From assembly GCA_964476375.1 (NCBI GenBank), contig CAYYZW010000116.1:1-64000 (forward strand): a stretch of DNA of 64,000 nt, in the 5' to 3' direction. Positions 15,204 to 24,812 of the stretch are shown in pieces (positions within the stretch are counted from its first letter, which is position 1; the number at the start of each line of letters is the position of its first letter). The position numbers were made by a program, and so were the translations under genes. Below the pieces are notes generated by a model that was given only the letters and a program-made list of their open reading frames with translations, was not told the origin of the DNA and did not search any database. The DNA is from SAT2750 sp964476375. GTDB lineage: Bacteria > Planctomycetota > Planctomycetia > Pirellulales > Pirellulaceae.

Positions 15204-16448
15204 TCATCGTTCCAGCTTCACCGGCGGTCTTTCCAGCTGCTGGCCAAAAGGAAGCTGGGCCTCACCAAGCTGCTTGTTTACTCCCTGCAGGGCAAGATCG
15301 GTTGCCACCCCGAATCGCAACGCCAGCTGGATACGGGGATCATTTTTCTCCAGCCCCAGCACTGCAAAGACTGTCAGCACCTTTTGCACCTGCGGATCCG
15401 CTTCCACCCTCGCCTGCAATTCCGGTTGCGCCCCTCCCACAACGACCACCTGCCGGTGCAGGGCAACATCTTCCCAGCGGCCCGTCGGCATCCTGGCCAG
15501 GAAATGCGATTCCACCGTCACCCGCTGTGCCCGCATATCCTGCTTGAGCAAGAGCACGCGGGCTGCATTCACCTGCTCCGCATCCGCAACCTGGATCACC
15601 TGCTGCTGCCACGGCTTCTCGGCAGCAGGTCTCCCCCGGGGGAACAGGTCGGCAAGTTGCCGCGAGAGCTGTTGCTCAAGCATCTTGGCAATCATCTGCC
15701 CGGCGTCCGGAATCGCTGCTTTTTCATCCGTCCTGACCATCACAGATCCGCTCCCCTGGAAACTCACATGGATACCGAAAAGGTATTCAACAATTGCCAT
15801 TCGCACTGCCCACTGCCTGGCATCATCCGGAAGTGGCGGGAGCTGGAAAGAAAGATTGACTCGCTGTCCAGCGATATCGACAACCTCCCTCTCTTTCAGT
15901 TCTCCGGCCAGCGACGTGACCGTGCGCGTGCTGACATTTACCAGCTGTTCCTGCCAGGCGACCATGGCCACCTGCTTCCTCTCCACCGGCTGAACAAAAG
16001 TGCGACGAACATCCCTGGCCGCCAACTCGACAAAAATAAAACCCGGCTCCACAGCGCGAGGCGGGTTATCTCCTGCCGGCTGGCTTAACCGCTTTCGCTG
16101 CTCCTCCAGGTAAAGTAACAATTGCCTGTTTCCTTCTCGCCGCTTGATCCAGGCATCGAGTCGCGGCAGGATCTGCTCCCGGATCTGCTCCTGGCGCTGC
16201 TTCTCCAGCTGCTGCTGCCGGGAATAGAACGGAGGCAGGGCCTCCTTCAGCCAGCTGCGATCCACCGCCAGCACAAGCTCACCTCTTTTGGAGCGAGAGT
16301 AAACGACCCCCCGAAGCTGCTGGCCGTCAGCAAGCGTGACCACATCGACCCCCAGTTGGCTGACCGGCAGATCCTCCTGTGCAAAAAGCACCGGGGGGAG
16401 CAGGGCACAGAGCAGCAGGGAAAATGGCAGCCAGTAAATGCGGGCCAT
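15204..16448 (-). CDS. Secreted protein of unknown function
   Basis: A 414-aa protein with a Sec signal peptide (ARIYWLPFSLLLCALLPPVLFAQ). It starts at 16448, where GGAGG precedes the ATG by 4-5 nt; the ATG at 16472 would overlap the DUF3500 stop and has no such site. After a short beta segment (VVTLADGQQLRGVVYSRSK), residues ~80-135 are Gln/Glu/Arg-rich and likely coiled coil. The rest mixes beta strands and Gln-rich helices. No domain is recognised. It follows the two DUF3500 genes closely (16 nt), so the three are probably one transcript. Similar signal-peptide plus coiled-coil proteins of unknown role are frequent in Planctomycetes. Confidence 0.8.
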   Translation of the reverse strand: MARIYWLPFSLLLCALLPPVLFAQEDLPVSQLGVDVVTLADGQQLRGVVYSRSKRGELVLAVDRSWLKEALPPFYSRQQQLEKQRQEQIREQILPRLDAWIKRREGNRQLLLYLEEQRKRLSQPAGDNPPRAVEPGFIFVELAARDVRRTFVQPVERKQVAMVAWQEQLVNVSTRTVTSLAGELKEREVVDIAGQRVNLSFQLPPLPDDARQWAVRMAIVEYLFGIHVSFQGSGSVMVRTDEKAAIPDAGQMIAKMLEQQLSRQLADLFPRGRPAAEKPWQQQVIQVADAEQVNAARVLLLKQDMRAQRVTVESHFLARMPTGRWEDVALHRQVVVVGGAQPELQARVEADPQVQKVLTVFAVLGLEKNDPRIQLALRFGVATDLALQGVNKQLGEAQLPFGQQLERPPVKLER

Positions 16449-16464
16449 GCATCCTCCAACCGGA

Positions 16465-17532
16465 TCAGACACCCACGGAATTCTGGTACGAGTTCAACTT
16501 GATATCCGCCCGGTCTGCCACATTGATCCAGACATGCACATGCGGCGCACCACGGAAGTACCAGACAAAGGACGGCCCTTCCAGCCGCCAGTTGTCGAAG
16601 ATGCCATCGTCCCCCAGGTCCCCTTCCTTGTAGAAAGCCAGGTGGCATTTATCCAGGCCCCCCTGGACCTTCAGGCACCGGGTCACCTCGTCCTGGTCTG
16701 ACTTGCGGAATGGCTCCAGCAGCAGCTGCAGGACTCCCTGCAGATGTTCTTTCTGATCGGGTGAGAATTCAGTGACGGGCAGACCATCAAACGTGCCCTT
16801 CCTGCCACGAAAACCAACCAGTTCCTCCGACGGCATTCCCTTGACAACCAGGGCCTGCTCCCGCTGCCTGCCATTGAACATCTCCAGCAACTTGTTGGCT
16901 TCCAGTGCCTGGTGCCAGAAGACATTACTGGGGTGGGTCGCTTCTTCAAATGTCCCCTCCCCCTCGTGGGCATAGAGGATCGGTCCGCCGAAAGCGACAT
17001 GCTTGGCACTGTTCCCATCACACCGCTGCGTCATGTGCCGGCTGGCCAGAACAAACTCGAACGTATCGGTTCCCGGTTCTCCGAAAATGGCGATCGACTG
17101 GTTATTTCCAAATCCCCCCACGTCATCCTTGAGTTGCTGGTCCCATCGCTCGAGCCAGGCAGGATTGGTCATCCCCTTGAAGATGTCCCGGATCAACACC
17201 TGCTGGTCGGCAGTAAAAAAACTGCTCTTGATCGACGGCCTGGTAATCTTCCAGTTGTTCTCCAGCCTCGTTCGCAGCAGTCCCTGGTTGGGAGCGACGT
17301 GATCCCAGTCGAAACAGACTTCCTTTCTCTGCTTGGTATCCAGGGATTCGTAAAGACGAGTAACCAGGGTCTCGGGAACCTGCTTGCCAGCCCGGGCTGC
17401 TGCACTGGCTCCTTCAGGCAGCGGGATGCAGGATGTCGCCAGGGCCAGCGCACCAGCCTGCTTGAGAAATGCACGTCGTGGTTGTACCGACGTACCCACC
17501 AGCTGGGCAGTCCTGTCACTTAATCCTGTCAT
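16465..17532 (-). CDS. DUF3500 family Tat-exported protein (copy 1)
   Basis: A 355-aa protein with a Tat signal (PRRAFLKQAGALALA). The body matches DUF3500: a CFDWDHVAPNQGL-type segment near the N-terminus, a central AFGGPILYAHEGEG block, and the conserved end in which FRGAPHVHVWINV precedes the C-terminus. Family function is not established. It lies 112 nt downstream of a second DUF3500 gene with the same domain layout, so the pair looks like an old tandem duplication; the AFGGPI and FRGAPHVH blocks are shared, most of the rest has diverged. Confidence 0.85.
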   Translation of the reverse strand: MTGLSDRTAQLVGTSVQPRRAFLKQAGALALATSCIPLPEGASAAARAGKQVPETLVTRLYESLDTKQRKEVCFDWDHVAPNQGLLRTRLENNWKITRPSIKSSFFTADQQVLIRDIFKGMTNPAWLERWDQQLKDDVGGFGNNQSIAIFGEPGTDTFEFVLASRHMTQRCDGNSAKHVAFGGPILYAHEGEGTFEEATHPSNVFWHQALEANKLLEMFNGRQREQALVVKGMPSEELVGFRGRKGTFDGLPVTEFSPDQKEHLQGVLQLLLEPFRKSDQDEVTRCLKVQGGLDKCHLAFYKEGDLGDDGIFDNWRLEGPSFVWYFRGAPHVHVWINVADRADIKLNSYQNSVGV

Positions 17533-17644
17533 GAGTCGATTCCCTTTCCACGTCGACCTGTTTCTTCACGAGACCCTGGCGCGGACATGTCGGCCGCGCA
17601 GTCGACCACGCAGGCTGTCCTGTCCCACTCAGCTGCTTTTTAAA

Positions 17645-18643
17645 TTAACCGTTCGCATCCCGGCGACGAACGTTAATGTAGGCGTGTACATGGGGGGCAC
17701 CACGGAAGTGGCAGACCACCGTGGGGCTTTCCAGTCGCCAGATATCCCAGACCTTGTCATTGCCCAGGTCTTCTGCCTGGTAGAAGGCAATCCGTGTCTT
17801 CTGGACGCCACCACCCGCCTTGAAGATGGACATCGCTTCCTTGACATCCTCTTCCCGGTAGGAACCGATAATATCCTTGAAGACGGCCGTGACCAGTTCC
17901 TGCTGATCCGTGGAGAGTTCACTTCCGGCGATCCCGGGGATCTCACGGTTCTCGGGACGCAACTTGACTGCTCCCTCGGCGGGTGCATCCGACAGCAGGG
18001 CCTGCTTTTGCTGACTCCCGTCCAGCGCCTTGAAGACCTCGTTGGCCCGCTCGGTGAGATGGAAAAACAGGTTCTGCTTGGTATTCCCCTCTTCTCCATG
18101 CCCGTAGACGATGGGACCGCCGAAGGCAGCACCCGGTGTGCTGTCCCCGTCGGCACGCAGGGTCAAGTGGCGACCGGTCAGTTCAAATTCAAAGGGCTTC
18201 TTGGTGGGGTCACCAAACAGGGCGACCGAGTACTCCCCGATACCTCCGGCATCGTATTCCATCTGCTTCAGGAACCGGTCGTAACCATCCTCGGAGGTCA
18301 CACCTTTCACGATCCGCTGGATCAGGTCCTGCTGGGCCTTGGTAAAGAAAGTATCGATCTGTGCCTTGGTAATGTGCCAGTTGGCATTGATCTTGGTTCG
18401 CCGCGAGTCATCCCAGGGAAGGGCAACTTCCTTCTTCTGCTCATCACTCAACGTGGCATAGAACTCACGCACGATCGTCTCAGCGGCACTACTTGGCTTC
18501 GGTGCCGCCTGGAGCAGATCCCCGACAAGCAGGGAAGAAGCGGAGGTGGCCACCGCCGCGGCAGTCGTGGTGGCAAGGAACTGGCGGCGGTCAAGGGAGC
18601 TTTCACAATCAGAACATCGACGGGGATCTGTTTTTTCGGACAT
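17645..18643 (-). CDS. DUF3500 family Tat-exported protein (copy 2)
   Basis: A 332-aa paralogue of the downstream gene. The Tat motif DRRQFLATT precedes a hydrophobic stretch and AQA-like cleavage region. Shared blocks are LPWDDSRRTKINANWHITKAQ (analogous to the DHVAPNQGL segment in copy 1), AAFGGPIVYGHGEEGN, and the terminal VVCHFRGAPHVHAYINV. Both copies keep the two His of the HVH motif, which may bind metal (inference). It heads a likely three-gene transcript with copy 1 and the unknown secreted protein. The promoter should lie in the 244-nt gap upstream. Confidence 0.85.
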   Translation of the reverse strand: MSEKTDPRRCSDCESSLDRRQFLATTTAAAVATSASSLLVGDLLQAAPKPSSAAETIVREFYATLSDEQKKEVALPWDDSRRTKINANWHITKAQIDTFFTKAQQDLIQRIVKGVTSEDGYDRFLKQMEYDAGGIGEYSVALFGDPTKKPFEFELTGRHLTLRADGDSTPGAAFGGPIVYGHGEEGNTKQNLFFHLTERANEVFKALDGSQQKQALLSDAPAEGAVKLRPENREIPGIAGSELSTDQQELVTAVFKDIIGSYREEDVKEAMSIFKAGGGVQKTRIAFYQAEDLGNDKVWDIWRLESPTVVCHFRGAPHVHAYINVRRRDANG

Positions 18644-18887
18644 GGTATGTTTTCCTGCCAGGAGGTATCCAGTGGGATGCAGCCGATCAGGATGACCGGC
18701 CAGCCCCTTTCGAGGCTGCTCTCCCAGTATACCGGTCGAATACCTGAAAGGGAAAAACGTCTGCCTGGAATGAAGAAAAATCCTTCATCTTGTGATTATA
18801 AAAAACCAGGTCAAGCGTGACTGTCTAGCGGATCGACGGTAATATTGAGTCCTATTAACAAGCCAGGTCACCTGCCGGTCCATTGCC
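18644..18887. other. Intergenic region between divergent DUF3500 and DUF1501 genes
   Basis: A 244-nt gap with AT-rich stretches (for example TTATAAAAAACC near 18796-18808) that should carry both promoters. I saw no convincing -35/-10 pair, no -24/-12 element and no coding frame. Confidence 0.4.
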
Positions 18888-20348
18888 ATGCTCTCAATCC
18901 TTAGTAATCCACGCCGCGGCTGTCACGGGCTGACTCGCCGGGAGTTACTCCAGGTCGGGGGTGCCGGGCTGCTTGGATTGAACCTGCCCGATCTCCTGCA
19001 GGCGGAATCCACCCAGCTGGGCAGGAAAGTTCGTGCCCGATCGGTGCTTTTCATCTACCTCTTCGGTGGACCAAGCCAGCTGGAGACGTTTGACATGAAA
19101 CCGGATGCCGAGCTGGCAATCCGTGGTCCCTTCAAGACCATCCAGGGACGCAATCCCGAAATCAGGATCTGTGAACACCTTCCCATGCTGGCAGACTGTT
19201 CCGACCAGTACTGTGTGATTCGGACACTGAACCACTCCCAAAATGACCACAATGCGTCGCATTACATCCAGACCGGCCACCCCATGCCACCCGCAGAACG
19301 GGGGCCTTCGAACGTCAATGCCGCGCCCAACGACTGGCCCTCCATGGGATCGGTCATTGAGCACCTTGATCGGCGGGCCGGCAGCGGACAGGCAGGCACC
19401 ATCCCCAGCTATATCTACCTCCCCAATCGGCATGGCGAGATCCAGCTCGGGGGCCAGTATGACCGGCTCGGCCAGTACGCCGGCTGGCTCGGCTCCCAGT
19501 ACAACGCCTTTGCCACACGTATTCACAAACGCAAGAGCGGCGATAACCCCTACTTTCGGGACTGCACCGATGAAGAACTGAAATTCAAGTTCCAGGGACT
19601 GGAAATAGGTAGCGGGATGACCCTGGACCGTCTCCACCACCGACAGGGACTGCTGGAGCAATTCGAGCTCCAACGTCGCCGGCTGGGAGATGCCCTGAAT
19701 GTGGCACGGTTTTCTGATGTCCGGCGAGCCGCACTGGAGATGCTGGTATCGAGTGATCTCCGTACTGCCCTGGACATCCGCAAGGAACCAGGCCCTCTCA
19801 GGGACCGCTATGGCAGAAACCTGTTTGGGCAATCCCTGATGATGGGCCGGCGGATGATCGAGGCCGGGGGGCGATTCGTCACGGTCATCTGGGACATGAC
19901 CGACGGCGCCGCCGCGGGTTGGGATTCCCACGAGGAACTCACCGGCAGCATGAAAAACCACCTCCTTCCCGGACTCGACCAGGGACTCTCCGCCCTGCTC
20001 TCGGACATGAAAGACCGCGGGCTGCTGGACGAGACGCTGGTTGTCTGTCTTGGCGAAATGGGACGCACCCCCCAGTTCATCAATCGTGGCAACCCTGATG
20101 GTCGGGATCACTGGAGCTACTGCTTCCCGGCACTGCTGGCCGGGGCCGGTATTCAGAACGGTCTTCTGCATGGACAGTCGGACCGGCATGCAGCCTATCC
20201 ACTGGAACATCCGGTCAGTCCCGAGGATCTGAGCGCGACAATTTTCGACACTCTCGGAATCGATCCCCATCAGCCCCTGCTCGACAAGCAGGGACAGCCG
20301 GTGCCGCTATCCCAGGGTGGGCGTGTCCTGGACGAACTGTTCGGCTAG
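18888..20348 (+). CDS. DUF1501 family Tat-exported protein
   Basis: A 486-aa full-length DUF1501 protein. The Tat motif TRRELLQVGGAGLLGL is at residues ~16-31. Family landmarks follow: SVLFIYLFGGPSQLETFDMKPDA, the CEHLPMLADCSDQYCVIR stretch, DRYGRNLFGQS, VCLGEMGRTPQF and DGRDHWSYCFPALLAGAG. These secreted alkaline-phosphatase-superfamily proteins are expanded in Planctomycetes and lack an assigned reaction. It converges on the next gene with a 4-nt overlap of stop codons. Confidence 0.93.
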   Translation: MLSILSNPRRGCHGLTRRELLQVGGAGLLGLNLPDLLQAESTQLGRKVRARSVLFIYLFGGPSQLETFDMKPDAELAIRGPFKTIQGRNPEIRICEHLPMLADCSDQYCVIRTLNHSQNDHNASHYIQTGHPMPPAERGPSNVNAAPNDWPSMGSVIEHLDRRAGSGQAGTIPSYIYLPNRHGEIQLGGQYDRLGQYAGWLGSQYNAFATRIHKRKSGDNPYFRDCTDEELKFKFQGLEIGSGMTLDRLHHRQGLLEQFELQRRRLGDALNVARFSDVRRAALEMLVSSDLRTALDIRKEPGPLRDRYGRNLFGQSLMMGRRMIEAGGRFVTVIWDMTDGAAAGWDSHEELTGSMKNHLLPGLDQGLSALLSDMKDRGLLDETLVVCLGEMGRTPQFINRGNPDGRDHWSYCFPALLAGAGIQNGLLHGQSDRHAAYPLEHPVSPEDLSATIFDTLGIDPHQPLLDKQGQPVPLSQGGRVLDELFG

Positions 20349-21904
20349 GAAAGCCAGGCGCTGTCCAGGAAACGCCGGAGCACGTTGGCCGTGACTTTCG
20401 ACACCCCCTCATCCACCGGGATGGAAAGTGTCCAGCAGAGAGATCCTGCCGAGAAGACAGCGCCCCCGCTCTCTGTCTGGTAAAGCACCATGTCCGCACC
20501 ACTCCCACCAGGATTATCTCCCTTGGCAAGGTGCTCGAGGCCGGCCGGAGAGGCCGGGCCAACCTTGTCCAGTTCATGCCCCGAGGCCCCTCCCGGGCAG
20601 CGCTCGTGCAGGCTCTGGAAACCAAAGCAGCTTCCGGTCTCCAGTCCCGTGCCGTCAAACACCCAGTGATCACCATCAAGGACCCGGTAGGGGGCACCGC
20701 TCTGAAAGCCCTCATGGGAATAGGCAACCCCCAGCAGGCTGGCCTCGGATTCTCCCCGCAACTCGGTCTCTCCCTCGCGGCAACAGAGCATGGTTGACTC
20801 ATCCACAAACTCCACCTCGGCATAAAGTCCACAACCTGCCAGGTAAACCAGCCGTCCTCCCTCCTCCTGAACCCATCTCTTGACCCGCTGGTACATCTCC
20901 AGCGACCAGTACTCGGGGTGCGTGTTGAGCACCAGGACCCGGTAGTGCTCCAGCGGCAGGGTGCCAAAATGCAGTTCCGTTTCACTGTAGAGGTCGTAGC
21001 TGAATTTCTCGCGTTCCAGCCAGCCCAGCAGCCGCCATTCCCCCGGGGCAAAAGCCGACTGCATGCGACCCGAGATCGTGTCGGTAATGCTGGCATGCTC
21101 CGGGACACAACTCGCCAGTTCCGGCCGCTCAAAAGATAACGGTGCCGAACGATCCTCGTAGGGCCAGAGCCCGGGCCGGGTATACCGTTCAATATCCTGC
21201 CGCGAGTAGACAACGGGACGATCGCGAAGGCCGTCCTGGTTAAAGTAGTTACTGCGGCCCCCATAGTTGTTGTAAGCATTCCAGGTGATATTGGAGGTCA
21301 TCACGGCAATCTCCGAACAGGGTTCGGCCGGGGAGACGATCCAGGGAAAAGAAAAGAAGCGGCCACTGGCAGTGCGGGCATGCAGAAAATAAAGCCCGCT
21401 CTGGGAGGGTGCCTCCACCCGGTGCTTCTGAAACTCGATCGTGTGCCCCACCTGGTTCCACTGCATTCCGGTCCGGGTAAAGTCGGTGTCCGGGGCCACC
21501 TGTCGCATCGCCCCTGGGCCGTGTTCATCACACCAGCCAAGCTCTCGGACCAGCTTCTTCTCCCAGCCATAACGGTAGAGATCCAGGCGAAAAGGCTCGC
21601 TGGAGTGAATCCGGTACTCACTCCCCTGGCCCGCGCGGACCCACTTGGGCCACATGTAACCGACCAGGCTATCGGACATCAGGCGGAACTGGCAGGGAGC
21701 ATCCTCGTGGATCGTCGCCGTAACACGTTTGCCGCCAAAATCAGCATGGTTCAGCGTGACCTGGTATTCCCCCGGGGCGACATCCGCCAGCAGGGCACCA
21801 TCGGCCTGCGAGCGAAGATCCCAGCGACCGGACTCGTTCTCCAGTGTCACCCAGGCCCCGGCGATGGCGACATGCTGTTCATCACTGAGATAGCCAACGA
21901 GCAT
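20345..21904 (-). CDS. N,N-dimethylformamidase large-subunit-like protein
   Basis: A 519-aa protein resembling the DMFase beta-subunit C-terminal domain family. Supporting blocks are YGWEKKLVRELGW, SGLYFLHARTASGRFFSFPWIV, MTSNITWNAYNNYGGRSNY, the RPGLWPYEDRSAPLSFERPE segment, VLVLNTHPEYWSLEMYQRVKRWVQEGGRL (abridged), and GGAVFSAGSLCW near the end. Residues ~1-75 form a small beta-sandwich like carboxypeptidase regulatory domains, ahead of the catalytic-like part. No signal peptide is evident. It is 17 nt downstream of a formamidase/acetamidase gene, so the pair may act on formamide-type compounds. No DMFase small subunit is visible, so the true substrate is uncertain. Confidence 0.75.
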   Translation of the reverse strand: MLVGYLSDEQHVAIAGAWVTLENESGRWDLRSQADGALLADVAPGEYQVTLNHADFGGKRVTATIHEDAPCQFRLMSDSLVGYMWPKWVRAGQGSEYRIHSSEPFRLDLYRYGWEKKLVRELGWCDEHGPGAMRQVAPDTDFTRTGMQWNQVGHTIEFQKHRVEAPSQSGLYFLHARTASGRFFSFPWIVSPAEPCSEIAVMTSNITWNAYNNYGGRSNYFNQDGLRDRPVVYSRQDIERYTRPGLWPYEDRSAPLSFERPELASCVPEHASITDTISGRMQSAFAPGEWRLLGWLEREKFSYDLYSETELHFGTLPLEHYRVLVLNTHPEYWSLEMYQRVKRWVQEEGGRLVYLAGCGLYAEVEFVDESTMLCCREGETELRGESEASLLGVAYSHEGFQSGAPYRVLDGDHWVFDGTGLETGSCFGFQSLHERCPGGASGHELDKVGPASPAGLEHLAKGDNPGGSGADMVLYQTESGGAVFSAGSLCWTLSIPVDEGVSKVTANVLRRFLDSAWLS

Positions 21905-21921
21905 CCGGCTCTACCATCCTT

Positions 21922-22806
21922 TCAGCCAGCGAGATACTGTTTCTGGATCTTGGCAGCCACCGTACCAATCCCGTAATAACCGACCGAGACCTGACCGACG
22001 TGGGTCAACAGGTCATAGGCATGCCAGCGATCCCAGTTGTAATCCTCTTCCATCCAGAGGATCAGCTGCGCGTAGGCCGCCGCAACCGACCGTTCCATCG
22101 GGCAGCCGGTCGCTACCGCCATGATCTCCTCATCCGACTCGATACGCGGACCCGCCAGCTGCTTCTCCTTCAGAAGGTCGACGGTGATCGTTGTTTCCGC
22201 GGCCATCTCCAACCCGGTCCCGGAGAGTTCCCCATGTCCCATGGCCGCATGGGCATCTCCCAGGTAAAGGTAGCCCCCGGAACAAAAGACTGGCAGAAAG
22301 ACGACCGACCCGGGACAGACCTCGACCAGGTCCATGTTTCCACCATGGGCTCCCGCCGGCTGTGTCGACGCGACTCCCCATTCCGGTGCTGTTCCCAGGC
22401 AACCGAGCATCGGCGCAAAAGGAATCGGTGTCCTGTCATTCCAGTAGACCTGGCCGTCGCGGATCGGACAGATGCGGGCCGGCGAGGGCTGCTCGCTGCC
22501 GAGCCACTCGGCCAGCCTGCCCGGGTGCCCCGTATAGGTCGCCGCCTGGTCATCGCGAGGACGAATGTCCTGGATCGTGACGGCCAGGGCATCTCCCGGC
22601 TCGGCCCCCTCGACCAGGATCGGACCGGCCACCGGGTTGCTCTTGGGCACCGCCCTCTTGTCCCGACGGTCCTCGCTGGTCCTGAGCTGTCCGGAGAGGG
22701 CATCCTCCGATTCCACCAGCAGGTCCTCTCCAGGCTGGATCGTCACGCGGGGCGCCAGGTGTCGGCTGAATTCATAAACCAGTGGCTCGGCGGCAACCCG
22801 TTGCAT
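21922..22806 (-). CDS. Acetamidase/formamidase (FmdA/AmdA family)
   Basis: Cytoplasmic amidase expected to release ammonia from formamide or acetamide. The 294 aa fit the family. Visible blocks are NPVAGPILVEGAEPGDALAV (residues ~58-77), a PAGAHGGNMDLVEVCPGS segment with the conserved GG-N-x-D, GGYLYLGDAHAAMGHGE with the D-x-H and H-G-E, and the GCPMERSVAAAYAQLILW helix. It heads a two-gene unit with the DMFase-like gene. Together with the urea island about 10 kb away this enlarges the apparent small-amide nitrogen capacity; co-regulation is not shown by any visible promoter motif. Confidence 0.92.
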   Translation of the reverse strand: MQRVAAEPLVYEFSRHLAPRVTIQPGEDLLVESEDALSGQLRTSEDRRDKRAVPKSNPVAGPILVEGAEPGDALAVTIQDIRPRDDQAATYTGHPGRLAEWLGSEQPSPARICPIRDGQVYWNDRTPIPFAPMLGCLGTAPEWGVASTQPAGAHGGNMDLVEVCPGSVVFLPVFCSGGYLYLGDAHAAMGHGELSGTGLEMAAETTITVDLLKEKQLAGPRIESDEEIMAVATGCPMERSVAAAYAQLILWMEEDYNWDRWHAYDLLTHVGQVSVGYYGIGTVAAKIQKQYLAG

Positions 22807-22824
22807 GGCAATCTCCTCAAACCC

Positions 22825-24651
22825 TTACTTCCCGATCATCCAGCGGTCCCAGGGAAAGACCAGGGTTGGCTGGTTCACATAACGATCGGTTTCAATCGTC
22901 AGCTGCGCCCCGGCGCCGGGAGCCAGCACCACGGTAAAGGCAGTCCCATCCACGGCTGTCGCCTGGTCGCCAAGCGTCACCTTCCTGCACTGGTGTTCCC
23001 CGTAGGCACCTGTCTGCACGACCACCCTGCGGGCCACGAGCTGGTTCGTATTCACGAGCGTCACTCGCACCTGGCTGTCGGTCATCTGGTCGATCAGTGC
23101 CGCCACGTCCTCCGGCACACCAGCCCTCCGCCGGAGCGGGTCAAAGTAGCGCAGTCGGCAGTGCAGCGGCGCGGCCCCGCGCCCCGGGTCCAGCCCGGCC
23201 ATCATCAGCTGGCGAAGTGTCCCTACCGTGGCCGGGTTAAACTTCATCGGATCATCGGCCAGGCGAGTATCGGGGGTGGTTTCATCCTCCCTCATTCCTG
23301 CCACTTTCTGACGAATCGTGGCAAGGTCGCCCCGCAGGGCCGATTCCGGGAAACCCGGGTTTTTTCCATCCAGGTAAGCAATCCAGCTGTTCCCGGAAAC
23401 CCGCGCGTGGTCGTGCGGCTGGAGGGTCCAGAAGTAACACTCCAGCGCGCCCTCCGACCAGGGACCAGGCGCGTAAGCGTACCAGCCGTCATCGCCATAC
23501 ATCCGCGGGTAGAGCGCCTTGCCATCGACCACTTTCTTGTTGGCGTTGATAAGATCGATCATCCTGGACCAGGCATCGATATAGCGCCGCTGGCCGGTCA
23601 ACAGGTAGGCATTTCCAAAACCGATCAGGCCCCTCTGAACCCGGTTGCGATGGGCCATCTCACCGGTCTGGGGTACCTCGACCGTGAAACCCCAGCCATA
23701 GACACCCCCGTACCACTTCCCATCGGTCGCTCCACCGATCGTACCGTCCAGCCCGATGTTGGTCGGGATGATGCCATCATTGGTAACCATCCGCTCGAGC
23801 CAGGCATCAACATACTCCAGCAGCCAGTCCCGGTATTTCACTTCCCCAGCAAGCATGTAGGCATTGGCTGCCAGCGTGGTGGCACTCATGTTCTGGGGAT
23901 GGTCGCCGATGATGTCGTTGTAATCCTTGAAGTGCGCGATCATCTCGGCATAGTTGCGTTCCCCATGGCCGGCGCGAAAGCGGTTTTCTATCTCGATCGG
24001 ATCCCCGGCCCAGTCCAGACCGGTCGCCTTCCGCATCAGCGGTCCCCGGCTGCCATTGAACATGCTGCGAATGATCTTGTGCTGCGGATCATAGTTGGGA
24101 GCTCCCGGATCCTCGTTCATGTAGAAGCCGGCGAAACGACGGGCACGGTGCCCCAGCTGGATGTCATAGGGATCCGAGAGTCCCTGCAGGTTGAACACGC
24201 GGAGGCCCTCGCCGTTGTGCATCCAGTCCATCATCGTGGGAAATTCCTTGTAGTACATCCCGTCCCGGGCGAAGGGGACATCCGTCGTCCTGGCCTCGGT
24301 GTACTGCAGCAGGTGTCCCTCCCAGGCTTTCTTGTACATCTCGAGGATCGAGTCATCCGACCCAAGTGCATGCAGGATCGGCCAGTCGGCCACGTTCTCG
24401 ATGGCGTCATCCGGGCCGTCGTTCCCACCCCAGCGTTCCACGCAGAGCAGGTAACCACGCTCGTCAAAGTACTTCTCGAAGAACTCGCGGCAGGCTTGCG
24501 TGTTGGTCTCGATCAACTGCCGCTCGAGCAGTGCCCACCCGGGGGGGGACATCGGTGTATGAATCGAGATCGTCGGCCCCTGGCCGTTCATCTCCCCCGG
24601 CAGCAAGACCGACAGCAGGCCCAGAAAAAGAGCAATTACCCAGGATCTCAT
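22825..24651 (-). CDS. Secreted hairpin-glycosidase-like protein of unknown substrate
   Basis: A 608-aa protein with a Sec signal peptide (RSWVIALFLGLLSVLLPGEMNG). Start 24651 is chosen because GGGGGAA precedes it and the signal begins there. The body is rich in long helices with conserved Trp/Tyr/Gly loops (CVERWGGNDGPDDAIENVADWP, YGDDGWYAYAPGPWSEGALECYFW, each partial), a pattern that suggests an (alpha/alpha)6 toroid like six-hairpin glycosidases or polysaccharide lyases. The last ~100 residues look like a beta-sandwich. I cannot assign a family with certainty. It lies 19 nt upstream of the formamidase gene, so it may share its transcript. Confidence 0.6.
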   Translation of the reverse strand: MRSWVIALFLGLLSVLLPGEMNGQGPTISIHTPMSPPGWALLERQLIETNTQACREFFEKYFDERGYLLCVERWGGNDGPDDAIENVADWPILHALGSDDSILEMYKKAWEGHLLQYTEARTTDVPFARDGMYYKEFPTMMDWMHNGEGLRVFNLQGLSDPYDIQLGHRARRFAGFYMNEDPGAPNYDPQHKIIRSMFNGSRGPLMRKATGLDWAGDPIEIENRFRAGHGERNYAEMIAHFKDYNDIIGDHPQNMSATTLAANAYMLAGEVKYRDWLLEYVDAWLERMVTNDGIIPTNIGLDGTIGGATDGKWYGGVYGWGFTVEVPQTGEMAHRNRVQRGLIGFGNAYLLTGQRRYIDAWSRMIDLINANKKVVDGKALYPRMYGDDGWYAYAPGPWSEGALECYFWTLQPHDHARVSGNSWIAYLDGKNPGFPESALRGDLATIRQKVAGMREDETTPDTRLADDPMKFNPATVGTLRQLMMAGLDPGRGAAPLHCRLRYFDPLRRRAGVPEDVAALIDQMTDSQVRVTLVNTNQLVARRVVVQTGAYGEHQCRKVTLGDQATAVDGTAFTVVLAPGAGAQLTIETDRYVNQPTLVFPWDRWMIGK

Positions 24652-24812
24652 AATTCCCCCACCAGCAAGACACAGTTCCACATCGTCCGCTATTGTAGCC
24701 CAGCTTCATCCATAAGGTTGTGTCCTGAGGCAAGAGTTTTCAGCGTGATCCGGAGCCAGGATGCCGACAATAACCTTGGTGGACCGCCCTTTCAAATGCT
24801 AAACTTGAAACC

